Assembly: GCA_946999645.1 (NCBI GenBank)
Contig: CAMQDS010000001.1
Coordinates: 186,001-250,000 of the forward strand
DNA length: 64,000 bases
Direction of reading: 5' to 3'
Source: an uncultured Bacteroidales bacterium
Lineage (GTDB): Bacteria; Bacteroidota; Bacteroidia; Bacteroidales; UBA932
Within the stretch, counting starts at the first letter, position 1; the number at the start of each line of letters is the position of its first letter. Below, in pieces: positions 50,088 to 59,499 of the stretch. Both the position numbers and the translations under genes were made by a program. The notes below the pieces were generated by a model, which was not told where the DNA came from, made no database searches, and saw nothing but the letters and a program-made list of their open reading frames with translations.

Positions 50088-51554
50088 ATGGAGGACGTAT
50101 TCAAAGGCAGGAGTATAAGTCAATCCTATGACTGGAAATTAGTTATCTATTATCTTTTATTAGTAATAATAGGTATTGTAAATATATATGCATCTGTACA
50201 TTCATCCGAACCTTCCAATCTTCTTGATTGGAACTTACGAAGTGGAAAACAGTTCATCTGGATTTTGACAGGATTAGGACTTGCTGCAGCAATAATGTTT
50301 TTAATTTCTCCACGATTATGGGAAAGCGGAGCGATAATGTTTTATCTAATAATCACTTTGCTACTTGTTGCAGTTATCTTTCTTGGAGTGGAAGTTAAAG
50401 GCTCTCGCTCATGGTTTGAGTTTGGCCCAGTACGATTTCAACCAGCAGAGGTCTCAAAAATCTCTACATCTCTGCTCCTTTCATTTGTAATCAGCAAGTC
50501 CAATTTCAAAATAACCAATACAAAAGATTTTTTGACTGTCGCAGGAATTATAATTCTACCGATGTTGATCATTCTTGCAGAGAGTGAAACAGGTTCTGCT
50601 CTTGTATACATAGGGTTTATATTTATGCTTTATAGAGAAGGACTTTCAGGATGGTTTCTTGCTGTTTTGGGTGTTTCTATACTTCTATTCATTCTGACTT
50701 TAACAGTTTCTCCTTATGTTTCATTACTTGTCCTTATAGGCATAGTGACTTTTATCAATGCGTTAAATACTGGTAAGATAGGCAGATGGATTCTTATTTA
50801 CGGATCATGTATATTAATTTTGGCATTTTTCCCGGCTTTTTGGGATATGATATGTAAAATAACAGAAAATAATTCATTGTCATTTTTATCTAAGATAAAA
50901 CCTATTTATATTTTAGCCGGTATATCAGTTGCGACTCTACCTGTTCATATTTATAAAGGATACATAAAAAAAGATAATTTCAAAATGGTATCAGTTGCAG
51001 CATATATTGCTGGTTTGCTATTAGTATTCTCTACTTCATTCATATTCAACGACGTACTTCAAGAACACCAAAGAAAAAGAATAGAAGTCTTACTTGGTAT
51101 GAAAGAAGATCCTTCAGGGGTGGGTTACAATGTAAATCAGTCAATGATTGCCATAGGTTCTGGAGGATTGATGGGTAAAGGTTTTCTAAAAGGTACACAG
51201 ACTACTTTCGGCTTTGTGCCAGAGCAGAGTACAGATTTTATTTTCTGTACCATAGGTGAGGAGTGGGGTTTTATTGGAAGCAGTGTAGTTATTATTATAT
51301 ATGCACTTATGATATGGAGAATTATACGTGATGCAGAAAACAGCCGTAAAAAATTTACAAGAATATACGGTTACTGTGTCGCCTCCTGTCTGTTTATGCA
51401 CTTATTTATTAATATTGGCATGACAATAGGTATAATGCCCGTTATTGGCATACCATTGCCTTTACTAAGTTATGGAGGCTCTTCATTATGGGCCTTTACA
51501 GTGATGATTTTTATCTTTATAGTACTTTATCACGAAGAAAAAAAATATTTCTAA
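50088..51554 (+). CDS. rodA: Peptidoglycan glycosyltransferase RodA
   Basis: RodA is a SEDS-family polymerase that makes glycan strands from lipid II in the elongasome. The 488-residue protein has about ten to twelve membrane helices and the SEDS landmarks VKGSRSWFEFGPVRFQPAEVSKI, ESETGSALVYIG (catalytic Asp position replaced in this motif type by the E-x-G-S-A segment, as commonly seen in this clade), GGLMGKGFLKGTQTTFGFVPEQSTDFIF and IGIPLPLLSYGGSSLWA. It ends the mre operon. A terminator at 51572-51611 serves the convergent gene. Confidence 0.93.
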   Translation: MEDVFKGRSISQSYDWKLVIYYLLLVIIGIVNIYASVHSSEPSNLLDWNLRSGKQFIWILTGLGLAAAIMFLISPRLWESGAIMFYLIITLLLVAVIFLGVEVKGSRSWFEFGPVRFQPAEVSKISTSLLLSFVISKSNFKITNTKDFLTVAGIIILPMLIILAESETGSALVYIGFIFMLYREGLSGWFLAVLGVSILLFILTLTVSPYVSLLVLIGIVTFINALNTGKIGRWILIYGSCILILAFFPAFWDMICKITENNSLSFLSKIKPIYILAGISVATLPVHIYKGYIKKDNFKMVSVAAYIAGLLLVFSTSFIFNDVLQEHQRKRIEVLLGMKEDPSGVGYNVNQSMIAIGSGGLMGKGFLKGTQTTFGFVPEQSTDFIFCTIGEEWGFIGSSVVIIIYALMIWRIIRDAENSRKKFTRIYGYCVASCLFMHLFINIGMTIGIMPVIGIPLPLLSYGGSSLWAFTVMIFIFIVLYHEEKKYF

Positions 51555-51571
51555 GACAAATCCGCTAAAAT

Positions 51572-51611
51572 AAAAAAAAGATGTCCGTAAACTTTTCGGC
51601 TTGCGGACATC
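51572..51611 (-). terminator. Terminator of the peroxiredoxin gene
   Basis: The arms GATGTCCGTAA (51580-51590) and TTGCGGACATC (51601-51611) pair over 11 bp with one G-T pair. On the minus strand the hairpin is followed by an eight-base T run (plus-strand A run at 51572-51579), a proper intrinsic terminator for the gene ending at 51636. Confidence 0.8.
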
Positions 51612-51635
51612 AATATATATTAAATTAACAGAGTT

Positions 51636-52355
51636 TTACTTACCAAGTTCTTTTTCAATTTCTTCTTTTGAGATTTTTTTCGTGCAGAAGAACCAATCAT
51701 AGCAATGTATATTATCCTTATCGGAAGATTCCATTCTTTCTTTTGCAACACCGCAAGAACCTGCTGTAGGTACAATAACCTCATCGCCTGGTCTCCAATC
51801 TGCAGGAAGAGCTACATTGAAATTATCTACTGTCTGTAATCCAATAAGCACACGCTTAATCTCATCAAAGTTTCTACCAAGTGAAAGAGGATAATAGAGA
51901 ATTGTACGAATGGTATCCTTAGGATCTATGAAGAATACGGCACGAACTGCTGCTGTGCTGCTCTCGTTAGGCTGAAGCATACCATAGAGCTTTGCTACAT
52001 TCATACTAATATCTGCTATCAATGGGAACTTTGGTTCAACACCCTTATAACCTTTCCAGTCAATCTTTTCTTTAATAGTTCTTAACCATGCAATGTGGCT
52101 GTAAAGACCATCAACTGAAAGACCTACTAACTGGCAATTCAGAGCTTCAAATTCTTTTGAAAGACTTCCAAATCTTACAAACTCAGATGTACATACAGGG
52201 GTAAAGTCTGCAGGATGGCTAAAAAGAATTTTCCATTTACCTTTAAAATCTCCAGGAAAATTTATTTCACCTTGTGTTGTCACTGCCTTAAACTGAGGAG
52301 CTTTATCTCCTAAACGAGGCATCTGATTAAATTGTTGAGTAATCTCGTTTTCCAT
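51636..52355 (-). CDS. Prx6-type peroxiredoxin
   Basis: Thiol peroxidase that reduces hydrogen peroxide and organic hydroperoxides. The 239-residue protein has the peroxidatic Cys55 in HPADFTPVCTSEF and the Prx6-subfamily C-terminal extension. Cys201 (AGSCGVAKER), Cys218 and Cys224 (HCYDWFFC) are present; the last two are six residues apart, like the resolving Cys pair in archaeal Prx6 enzymes, so it may work as a 2-Cys enzyme. It is divergent from oxyR with a palindrome in the shared 135-bp promoter region, so peroxide induction through OxyR is likely. Confidence 0.93.
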   Translation of the reverse strand: MENEITQQFNQMPRLGDKAPQFKAVTTQGEINFPGDFKGKWKILFSHPADFTPVCTSEFVRFGSLSKEFEALNCQLVGLSVDGLYSHIAWLRTIKEKIDWKGYKGVEPKFPLIADISMNVAKLYGMLQPNESSTAAVRAVFFIDPKDTIRTILYYPLSLGRNFDEIKRVLIGLQTVDNFNVALPADWRPGDEVIVPTAGSCGVAKERMESSDKDNIHCYDWFFCTKKISKEEIEKELGK

Positions 52356-52417
52356 AATATCTATTTTTTAATTTTTATAATCTAATACTTTTAATTGTTC
52401 TAAATTAATTTCGATAA

Positions 52418-52449
52418 CAAATATAAACCTTATATTATTATCTATCAAA
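52418..52449 (-). promoter_or_regulatory. Promoter of the peroxiredoxin gene
   Basis: On the minus strand, TTTG (52446-52449) and TATATTTG (52418-52425) are 20 bases apart, a good Bacteroidetes promoter. The predicted 5' leader is about 55 bases. Confidence 0.6.
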
Positions 52450-52457
52450 TAGATTAT
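52437..52457. promoter_or_regulatory. Palindrome between prx and oxyR, candidate OxyR site
   Basis: ATTATCTAT (52437-52445) and ATAGATTAT (52449-52457) are inverted repeats, eight of nine bases, around CAA. They contain CTAT/ATAG half-sites of the kind seen in OxyR operators. The site covers the -33 element of the peroxiredoxin promoter and lies four bases upstream of the oxyR -7 box, so one bound tetramer could control both genes. Confidence 0.45.
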
Positions 52458-52460
52458 TTT

Positions 52461-52468
52461 TATATTTG
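52461..52468 (+). promoter_or_regulatory. -7 promoter element of oxyR
   Basis: TATATTTG, a full TAnnTTTG match, 22 bases before the oxyR ATG and directly after the palindrome at 52437-52457, so bound OxyR could repress its own gene. Confidence 0.5.
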
Positions 52469-52490
52469 TATTGAAGAAATCGATATAAAT

Positions 52491-53420
52491 ATGACATTGC
52501 AACAAATGGAATATATAGTGGCTGTCGATAAATACAGGCAATTTGTGAAAGCCGCAGAATCATGCAATATCACGCAATCAACTCTGAGTGCTATGATTCT
52601 TAAATTGGAGGAAGAATTGGACGTCCAGATTTTTGACAGGAAAGCTCATCCATTAGTTCCGACACCTGTAGGAGAGAAGGTTATTTCACAAGCAAAAATA
52701 GTTCTGTCAAATGCGGAACACCTTAAAGAAATGATAATGTCCGAACAACAGCAGGAATCTGGAGAATTATCTCTTGGGGTTATACCTACTGTTTCTCCAT
52801 ATATTATTCCTGGATTATTTAGAATGTTACGGAGTAAATATCCTAATCTGACTTTAAGAGCATCTGAATCAATGACATCTACTTTAATCAGGAAACTGAT
52901 GAGTGCTGAAATTGATGTTGCTCTTATGTCTACTCCTTTAGAACACGAGGATTTATTGGAGATTCCTCTTTATTATGAAAAATTTCTCGCTTATATTTCA
53001 CCTAATGAAGAAACTATATTGGCAAAGCCTGAAATTTGTATTGATGACATCCCGACTGAACATTTATGGGTTCTTCAAGATGGACATTGCTTAAGAAATC
53101 AGGTTATGAATATATGTAAGCATAATTCAGGTTATGCCTCTATGTATGAAGCAGGTAGCATAGATACTCTGGTAAGGATTGTAGATATTAACGGAGGATA
53201 TACAATCATACCGGAACTCCACGTTGCTCTTCTTTCAGATAGCCAAAAGAAAAGAGTAAGAAGAATTGTAAGTCCTGAGCCAGTAAGAGAAATTTCACTC
53301 GTGATAAGACAAGATTATATCAGGGAAAGAATGCTCAATATTTTATCTGAATGTATACAAAGTATAATACCGGCACCTATGATAGACAGTCGCCTAAAGA
53401 AATTTGCTATTAAGTTGTAA
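52491..53420 (+). CDS. oxyR: Hydrogen-peroxide-sensing regulator OxyR
   Basis: A 309-residue LysR-type regulator. The winged helix is at residues 1-60 (QQMEYIVAVDKYRQFVKAAESCNITQSTLSAMI). In the effector domain Cys200 and Cys209 in DGHCLRNQVMNICKHN have the same eight-residue spacing as the redox pair Cys199/Cys208 of E. coli OxyR, strong support for peroxide sensing by disulfide formation. It is divergent from a peroxiredoxin gene, the expected target, and ends at a shared terminator with tRNA-Leu. Confidence 0.93.
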   Translation: MTLQQMEYIVAVDKYRQFVKAAESCNITQSTLSAMILKLEEELDVQIFDRKAHPLVPTPVGEKVISQAKIVLSNAEHLKEMIMSEQQQESGELSLGVIPTVSPYIIPGLFRMLRSKYPNLTLRASESMTSTLIRKLMSAEIDVALMSTPLEHEDLLEIPLYYEKFLAYISPNEETILAKPEICIDDIPTEHLWVLQDGHCLRNQVMNICKHNSGYASMYEAGSIDTLVRIVDINGGYTIIPELHVALLSDSQKKRVRRIVSPEPVREISLVIRQDYIRERMLNILSECIQSIIPAPMIDSRLKKFAIKL

Positions 53421-53437
53421 ATATAGGCATTAAATAA

Positions 53438-53474
53438 ATTAAGCCTTCTGTCCTTTTTGAACAGAAGGCTTAAT
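53438..53474. terminator. Bidirectional terminator between oxyR and tRNA-Leu
   Basis: A perfect 14-bp stem, ATTAAGCCTTCTGT (53438-53451) with ACAGAAGGCTTAAT (53461-53474), closes a nine-base loop and has T-rich DNA on both outer sides. It lies between the convergent oxyR and tRNA-Leu genes. Confidence 0.8.
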
Positions 53475-53484
53475 ATTGTTATAG

Positions 53485-53570
53485 TGCTTCAGACGGGACT
53501 CGAACCCGTACAGGCATTTCTGCCCAAGGGATTTTAAGTCCCTCGTGTCTACCAATTCCACCACCAAAGC
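53485..53570 (-). tRNA. tRNA-Leu (UAA)
   Basis: An 86-base class II tRNA on the minus strand. Acceptor GCTTTGG pairs with CTGAAGC at the 3' end (two G-T pairs), the anticodon stem GGGAC/ATCCC region holds loop CTTAAAA with anticodon TAA, there is a long variable arm (TTGGGCAGAAATGCCTGT), and the T arm is ACGGG TTCGAGT CCCGT. The discriminator is A, as in leucine tRNAs. CCA is not encoded. It has its own promoter at 53611-53640. Confidence 0.95.
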
Positions 53571-53610
53571 TTACCCGACATGAACTAATTGGAACAGGTC
53601 GTTTATTTGA

Positions 53611-53640
53611 CAAATATACAAAGATTTCACAAATTCTCAA
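53611..53640 (-). promoter_or_regulatory. Promoter of tRNA-Leu
   Basis: On the minus strand, TTG (53638-53640) and TATATTTG (53611-53618) are 19 bases apart. Transcription would start about 30-35 bases before the tRNA 5' end. Confidence 0.55.
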
Positions 53641-53659
53641 TATATTTTCCTAAATGCCA

Positions 53660-55984
53660 CTATTTTTTCTTTTGCTTGCTTGGGTATGACCGTTTTCCAC
53701 TTGGGGTCGTATTGCTGACAATCTCTTTGCACTTTTCTTCAGTCAAAGACTCTATATCAACACCTTTAGGTATTTTATAATTACCGCCGTCATGTTTTAT
53801 GTATGGACCGTAACGCCCATTTACAACCTGAATATCACTTTCTTTAAATTCTTTGATTACAGTATTTGCCGGGGTCCTTTTTGCCGATTCTTCAATAAGA
53901 CTTATACATTCTTCAAGGCTTATTTTAAGTGGGTCACTTCCCTTAGGAATGGATATATTTTTGTCTGCAAATTTAAGATAAGGTCCAAATCTTCCTTGTG
54001 TTGCAATTATTTCAGTACCGTTATATGTCCCGACTGTTCTTGGAAGTTGAAACAGTTTTATGGCTTGGTCAAGTGTAATATTTTCAATGAGTTGTCCATT
54101 AGCTAAATTAGCAAATTGTCTGTTTTCACCTTCTCCTTTTTGAATGTACGGCCCGTATTGTCCAAATTTTGCTACTATCATCTGACCGTCTTTAGGATCT
54201 TTTCCTAGTTCTCTTGATACTCTTTCATATTCCTTATTACCAAGGACTTCTTCAACTTTTTTATGGAATGGAGTATAGAATTCGGCTATTACATTGTTCC
54301 ATACTTTTTCGCCTTCTGCAATCTCGTCAAAATCTTTCTCTACGTCGGCTGTAAAGTCATAGTTCATAATAGTTTCAAAATTCTTTACAAGGTAATCAGA
54401 TACTATCATTCCTATTTCTTGAGGCAATAGTTTACCTTTTTCAGCCCCTAAATTTTCAATTCTTGGAACAGTTTTAATTATTCCGTTTTTAAGAATAAGG
54501 TCTTCAACCTGAATTTTTTCTCCTTCCGTATCTCCTTTTACAAGATAGCCTCGTCCTGTCGTAAGTGTAGAAATTATAGGAGCATATGTAGAAGGTCTTC
54601 CTATACCTAATTCTTCGAGTTTCTTAACTAATGATGCTTCTGAATATCTCGAAGGGGCAGATGTGAATTTTGATGATGCCGTAATACTCTCTGGTTTCAA
54701 TATAGTTCCTATCGCTATTTCAGGAAGTATCAACTCTTCTTCTTCATCCTGAGGCTCATCTTTTCCTTCAATGTATACTTTCAGAAATCCGTCAAATATA
54801 ATTTGGGTCGCTTGGATGGAAAATACTTCTTCTCTCTTGTCAGAAGCTACTTTAATATCTGTTCTAAGTACTTTGGCTTCAGACATCTGAGACGCTATAG
54901 TCCTTTTCCATATAAGACTATAAAGTTTTTTCTCTTGAGGAGTTCCATCTATATTTTTATTTTCTATGTATGTCGGTCTTATTGCCTCGTGGGCTTCTTG
55001 GGCTCCTTTTGACTTAGTTTTGTATTGTCTACCATGAGAATATTCATCTCCGAAATTTGAACATATGAATTCCTTTGATTTTCCTAAGGCCAATGAAGAT
55101 AGATTGGTTGAGTCAGTTCTCATGTATGTGATAAGACCTCTTTCGTAGAGTTGTTGTGCCAATCTCATAGTAAGGCTCACTGGAAAATGTAGTTTTCTTG
55201 CCGCTTCTTGTTGCAGTGTTGAAGTCGTAAATGGGGGTGCAGGAAATCTGTTACCCTCTTTTTTACTCATTCCAATAACTTTGAATGTAGCATTTTTGCT
55301 GTCTTCCAAAAATTTGTATGCTTCTTCTGCACTATTAAAACGCGTATTTAATGTTGCGTTTACCAATACGTTACTTGGTAATCCTTCAGGGTGGAAAACC
55401 GCGTCTACTTTATAGTAATTCTCCTTTTTAAAGTCGATTATCTCTTTTTCTCTATCAACCACAAGTCTTAAGGCTACACTCTGAACCCTACCTGCCGATA
55501 ATTTTGGTTGTATCTTTCTCCACAATAAAGGAGATAATTCAAATCCTACAAGTCTGTCTAGAACTCTTCGTGCCTGTTGTGCATCAACTAAGTTGTTATC
55601 AATATCTCTTGGGTTATCAATAGCTTTTAAAATTGCATTTTTAGTGATTTCATGAAAAACGATTCTACGGGTATTCTCTTTTTTAAGTCCAAGAGTTTCA
55701 AATAAATGCCAGGATATAGCTTCTCCTTCACGGTCTTCATCGGATGCCAACCAAACTGTTTTTACCTTTGATGCCAATTTTTTTAGCTCGGACACTACTT
55801 TTTTCTTATCTGCTGGGATTACATATTCCGGTTTGAAATTGTTATGCACATCGACACTCAATTTTTTACTTTCCAAATCCCGTATATGTCCGAAACTCGG
55901 TTTTACTATATAACCTTCACCTAAAAACTTTTGTATTGTTCCAGCCTTTGCTGGAGACTCAACTATTACAAGATTCCCCTCCAT
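53660..55984 (-). CDS. topA: DNA topoisomerase I
   Basis: Type IA topoisomerase that relaxes negative supercoils. The 774-residue protein begins with the Toprim domain (NLVIVESPAKAGTIQKFLG and WLASDEDREGEAISWHL), has the active-site Tyr287 in RGLITYMRTDSTNLS, and ends with topoisomerase C-terminal repeats of the form GRYGPYIKHDGGNYKIPKG rather than Cys4 zinc fingers, the usual Bacteroidota form. The tail SYPSKQKKK is basic. It is monocistronic; the next gene upstream is divergent. Confidence 0.96.
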   Translation of the reverse strand: MEGNLVIVESPAKAGTIQKFLGEGYIVKPSFGHIRDLESKKLSVDVHNNFKPEYVIPADKKKVVSELKKLASKVKTVWLASDEDREGEAISWHLFETLGLKKENTRRIVFHEITKNAILKAIDNPRDIDNNLVDAQQARRVLDRLVGFELSPLLWRKIQPKLSAGRVQSVALRLVVDREKEIIDFKKENYYKVDAVFHPEGLPSNVLVNATLNTRFNSAEEAYKFLEDSKNATFKVIGMSKKEGNRFPAPPFTTSTLQQEAARKLHFPVSLTMRLAQQLYERGLITYMRTDSTNLSSLALGKSKEFICSNFGDEYSHGRQYKTKSKGAQEAHEAIRPTYIENKNIDGTPQEKKLYSLIWKRTIASQMSEAKVLRTDIKVASDKREEVFSIQATQIIFDGFLKVYIEGKDEPQDEEEELILPEIAIGTILKPESITASSKFTSAPSRYSEASLVKKLEELGIGRPSTYAPIISTLTTGRGYLVKGDTEGEKIQVEDLILKNGIIKTVPRIENLGAEKGKLLPQEIGMIVSDYLVKNFETIMNYDFTADVEKDFDEIAEGEKVWNNVIAEFYTPFHKKVEEVLGNKEYERVSRELGKDPKDGQMIVAKFGQYGPYIQKGEGENRQFANLANGQLIENITLDQAIKLFQLPRTVGTYNGTEIIATQGRFGPYLKFADKNISIPKGSDPLKISLEECISLIEESAKRTPANTVIKEFKESDIQVVNGRYGPYIKHDGGNYKIPKGVDIESLTEEKCKEIVSNTTPSGKRSYPSKQKKK

Positions 55985-56071
55985 TTTTATTCTAAATTCA
56001 CAAAATCAATATTAGTACATTATATAAGTGCAAAGTAAGAAACATTAAAGACAATTTTCAAATTTTATCGT

Positions 56072-56079
56072 TAATTTTG
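56072..56079 (+). promoter_or_regulatory. -7 promoter element of the pbp1A operon
   Basis: TAATTTTG followed by C, a TAnnTTTG match, 25 bases before the ATG at 56105. No clear -33 match. Confidence 0.45.
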
Positions 56080-56104
56080 CAGTTTAAATAATACAAGAAT
56101 AGAT

Positions 56105-58459
56105 ATGTCAGACTCAGAAAATAAAATTATTAAGTGGCTATGGCGGATATTATTTTTTATTCCGTTTGGAATATTTTTCTTTCTATTGCTGCTTGTATCG
56201 CTTTTTGCAGACATACCTTCTTTTGAGGAATTGGAAAATCCTGACAATAAACTTGCTACTCAGGTTATTGCACAAGATGGAGAAGTTCTTACTACTTTTC
56301 ATATTGAAAACAGATCTTATGTAAGTTATGATGAAATCTCTCCTTATGTAATTCAAGCAGCGGTGGCTACTGAGGATCGTCGTTTCTATAAACATTCAGG
56401 TATAGATTTTCAAAGTTTGGGAAGGGTTTTTGTGAGAACTTTACTAATGCGTGATGCAAGTCAGGGAGGGGGAAGTACAATTACTCAGCAACTTGCAAAG
56501 ACGCTTTATCCTCGAGCAGATGTGAGAAGTAGGATTCCTGGTGTATACAAAATACGTATGGTGTGGATTAAATTGAAGGAATGGATAACTGCAGTGAAGA
56601 TCGAACGCGATTATACTAAGGACGAAATTATTGATATGTACCTTAATGCAGTTTTTTATGGAAGCAGTGCCTATGGTATCAAGTCTGCATCAAGGACTTT
56701 TTTTGCAAAAGATCCTATAGATTTAAATGTGGAAGAAAGTGCAGTTTTGGTAGGTATGGTAAATAAGCCTACAAGATATAATCCTGCTCTTCATCCGGAT
56801 AAATCACTTATCAGAAGAAATTTCGTCATTGATAAAATGGCTCAGGCTGGATATTTAAGCAAAGCAGAACGTGATTCTATAAAGAGGATTCCTATTGTTT
56901 TGTCCTATCAGGTTCAGGATCATAATGCAGGTATTGCTCCTTATTTCAGGGATATGCTAAGGCGTTATATGAGGGCTGGAAAACCTCGGCGCTCAGATTA
57001 TAGAATTCGTGAGGATTATTCTCTGGACTCGTTGCTATGGGCAACTGATGATCTGTACGGGTGGCTCGAAAAAAACCGTAAGGCGGACGGCTCAATGTAT
57101 GACCTTGATAGAGATGGTCTTAAAATATATACGACCATTAACTATAAGATGCAGAAGTATGCTGAACAGGCTGTTGTAGAGCATCTTAGTAAGGATCTGC
57201 AGAAAAGTTTTCAGAGAGATCTTCGTTCAAAGATAAACAAACCTTTTTCTAACGATGTTCCAAAGGAAACTATTGATAGGGTTATGCAGCAGGCACGTAA
57301 GTGGAGTGACCGTTACCGTATGATGAAAAATGATGGAGCAAGTGAACGTGAGATACTTAGAAGTTTTTCAAAGCCTCAGAGAATGCGTGTCTTTTCATGG
57401 GGAAAGAAAGGCTATATAGACACTACGATGACACCAGATGACTCAATAAGATATTATAAATCAATACTTAGAGCATCATTTATGGCAATAGAACCTACTA
57501 CAGGATATATAAAAGCATATGTCGGCGGTCCTAATTATAGATATTTTAAATATGATAATGTCCGCCAAGGAAAGCGCCAGGTCGGTTCTACAATAAAGCC
57601 TTTCCTTTATACTCTTGCCATGCAGGAAGGAATGACTCCGTGTGATAAGACAGTATGTCTTCCACAGACCTTTATTGTTGGTAATACTACATGGACTCCT
57701 CGTAGTACAGATAAAGAAAATTGGATTGGTAAAACAGTTACTCTTAAATGGGGACTGACTAACAGTTCCAATAATATTTCTGCTTACTTGATGAAACAAT
57801 TTGGTCCTCATGCAATGGCAGAAATGATGCGAAAGATGGGGATAACAAGTTACATTGAAGAAGTGCCATCTCTATGTACAGGTCCTTCAGATCTTTCCCT
57901 TTTCGAAATGGTTGCTGCATATAATACTTTTCCTTCAAAAGGTATTTACGTATCCCCTATGTTTGTTACCCGTATAGAGGATAATCAAGGAAATGTTATA
58001 AGTGACTTTGTAAATAAAAAACGCGAAGCTATAAGTGAACAGACAGCCTATATAATGGCTTGTATGATGCAAAATGTAGTGAATAATGGTACGGGTGTGC
58101 GTTTGAGGTATAAATATGGAATAAAAGCACCGATAGGTGGTAAAACTGGTACTACAAATGAAAGTGCCGATGGCTGGTTTATCGGTTACACTCCAACTAT
58201 AACTGCTGGCGTTTGGTGTGGTGCCGAAGACCGTCAGGTTCATTTTCAATCAGGGTATCTTGGTCAGGGTGCTAATATGGCGTTGCCTATATGGGCATTA
58301 TTTTACAAAAAAGTTGTGGCGGATGGTACTCTTGGTATTTCAGAAAACGATAACTTTGTAGGACCTGCCGGCTTGACTGTTGATATGAATTGCAACGACT
58401 CTGGCTCTGAAAAATCGATTAAGTCGGAAAGTGAAGAGGCAGAATATTATTTTGATTAA
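56105..58459 (+). CDS. Bifunctional penicillin-binding protein 1A
   Basis: A class A PBP that both polymerises and crosslinks peptidoglycan. The 784-residue protein has an N-terminal membrane anchor (about 15-37), a GT51 transglycosylase domain (about 70-250) with catalytic Glu in VATEDRRFYKHSGID and GGGSTITQQLAKTLYPR, and a transpeptidase domain with Ser495 in VGSTIKPF, SxN in NSSNNISAYL and KTG in GGKTGTTNESADGWF. A short acidic tail follows. It heads pbp1A-ddl-prmC. Confidence 0.95.
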   Translation: MSDSENKIIKWLWRILFFIPFGIFFFLLLLVSLFADIPSFEELENPDNKLATQVIAQDGEVLTTFHIENRSYVSYDEISPYVIQAAVATEDRRFYKHSGIDFQSLGRVFVRTLLMRDASQGGGSTITQQLAKTLYPRADVRSRIPGVYKIRMVWIKLKEWITAVKIERDYTKDEIIDMYLNAVFYGSSAYGIKSASRTFFAKDPIDLNVEESAVLVGMVNKPTRYNPALHPDKSLIRRNFVIDKMAQAGYLSKAERDSIKRIPIVLSYQVQDHNAGIAPYFRDMLRRYMRAGKPRRSDYRIREDYSLDSLLWATDDLYGWLEKNRKADGSMYDLDRDGLKIYTTINYKMQKYAEQAVVEHLSKDLQKSFQRDLRSKINKPFSNDVPKETIDRVMQQARKWSDRYRMMKNDGASEREILRSFSKPQRMRVFSWGKKGYIDTTMTPDDSIRYYKSILRASFMAIEPTTGYIKAYVGGPNYRYFKYDNVRQGKRQVGSTIKPFLYTLAMQEGMTPCDKTVCLPQTFIVGNTTWTPRSTDKENWIGKTVTLKWGLTNSSNNISAYLMKQFGPHAMAEMMRKMGITSYIEEVPSLCTGPSDLSLFEMVAAYNTFPSKGIYVSPMFVTRIEDNQGNVISDFVNKKREAISEQTAYIMACMMQNVVNNGTGVRLRYKYGIKAPIGGKTGTTNESADGWFIGYTPTITAGVWCGAEDRQVHFQSGYLGQGANMALPIWALFYKKVVADGTLGISENDNFVGPAGLTVDMNCNDSGSEKSIKSESEEAEYYFD

Positions 58460-58476
58460 AGTTTAAAATCTCTTAT

Positions 58477-59499
58477 ATGGTAAAGGCAAAATATAACAAC
58501 ATTGCCGTGATTTATGGAAGCGACTCTGCAGAGTGGGAGGTATCTTGTAGTAGTGGAGAGTTTACAGCTTTGCACATTGATGATACCAAATACAATATCT
58601 ATGAGATATTTGCAAGGTTCGGACAATGGAATTTGGTGGCGTTCAGAAATAAAAATTCAATGCGTGTCACACTTCCAGAAGAAGCAAGACCGAAAGTTGA
58701 CAAAAATGATTTTTCCATTAATCTATATGGTGAAAAAATAAAATTTGATTTCGCTTATGTAATGCAGCATGGCAAACCGGGAGAAAGCGGTCAACTTCAA
58801 GGCTATTTTGAAATGTTGAACATCCCGTATAGTAGTTGCTCCTCTTTTGTTTCTGCAATAGTATTTGATAAATATTCTTGTAAGACCTATCTGCAAGATG
58901 TAGATTTTGTTAAACTTTCTCCAGGAGCCTTTATAAGAAGGGGAGAAGATGTATCAAAATTTTCTGAAAAGACATTAGCAAAATTAGGTCTTCCTGTATT
59001 TGTAAAACCTACGGATGGCGGCTCAAGTTTTGGTGTAACAAAAGTTAAACAGGCGGAAGATTTGCCGTCAGCCATCAACTTTGCATTTAGTCAGGGAGAT
59101 ACTGTTATTGTAGAAAAAGCAATAAAAGGTAGAGAACTCACATGTGCTGCTTATATTGATTCCGGCAAGGTAGTTTCTCTTCCTGTTATAGAAATTATAA
59201 CAGAGAACGAATATTTTGATTATGATGCCAAATACAATGGGCATAGTAGAGAAGTTTGTCCTGCTGAAATTTCCGAAGAACTGACTGATTTAGTAAAAGA
59301 AACTACAGAAAAGATATATAAATATTTGGGTTGTAAGGGGTTGGTAAGAATTGATTATATTTCAGCAGAAGATGGTCTGTATTTTCTTGAAGTTAATAAT
59401 ATACCAGGGATGACAAGTGCCTCACTTGTGCCTAAGATGCTTCGTGCAGCAGGTCTTGATGTAACAGCTTTCTTAAATACAATTATAGATAATTCATAA
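58477..59499 (+). CDS. ddl: D-alanine--D-alanine ligase
   Basis: Ddl joins two D-Ala with ATP for the peptidoglycan stem peptide. The 340-residue ATP-grasp enzyme has an N-terminal substrate motif (GSDSAEWEVSCSSGEF, a variant of the usual GGxSxExxVS), MQHGKPGESGQLQGYFEMLNIPY, ATP-binding VKPTDGGSSFGVTK and the metal-binding C-terminal FLEVNNIPGMTSASLVPKM. It starts 17 bases after pbp1A and overlaps prmC by one base (TAATG). Confidence 0.95.
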   Translation: MVKAKYNNIAVIYGSDSAEWEVSCSSGEFTALHIDDTKYNIYEIFARFGQWNLVAFRNKNSMRVTLPEEARPKVDKNDFSINLYGEKIKFDFAYVMQHGKPGESGQLQGYFEMLNIPYSSCSSFVSAIVFDKYSCKTYLQDVDFVKLSPGAFIRRGEDVSKFSEKTLAKLGLPVFVKPTDGGSSFGVTKVKQAEDLPSAINFAFSQGDTVIVEKAIKGRELTCAAYIDSGKVVSLPVIEIITENEYFDYDAKYNGHSREVCPAEISEELTDLVKETTEKIYKYLGCKGLVRIDYISAEDGLYFLEVNNIPGMTSASLVPKMLRAAGLDVTAFLNTIIDNS

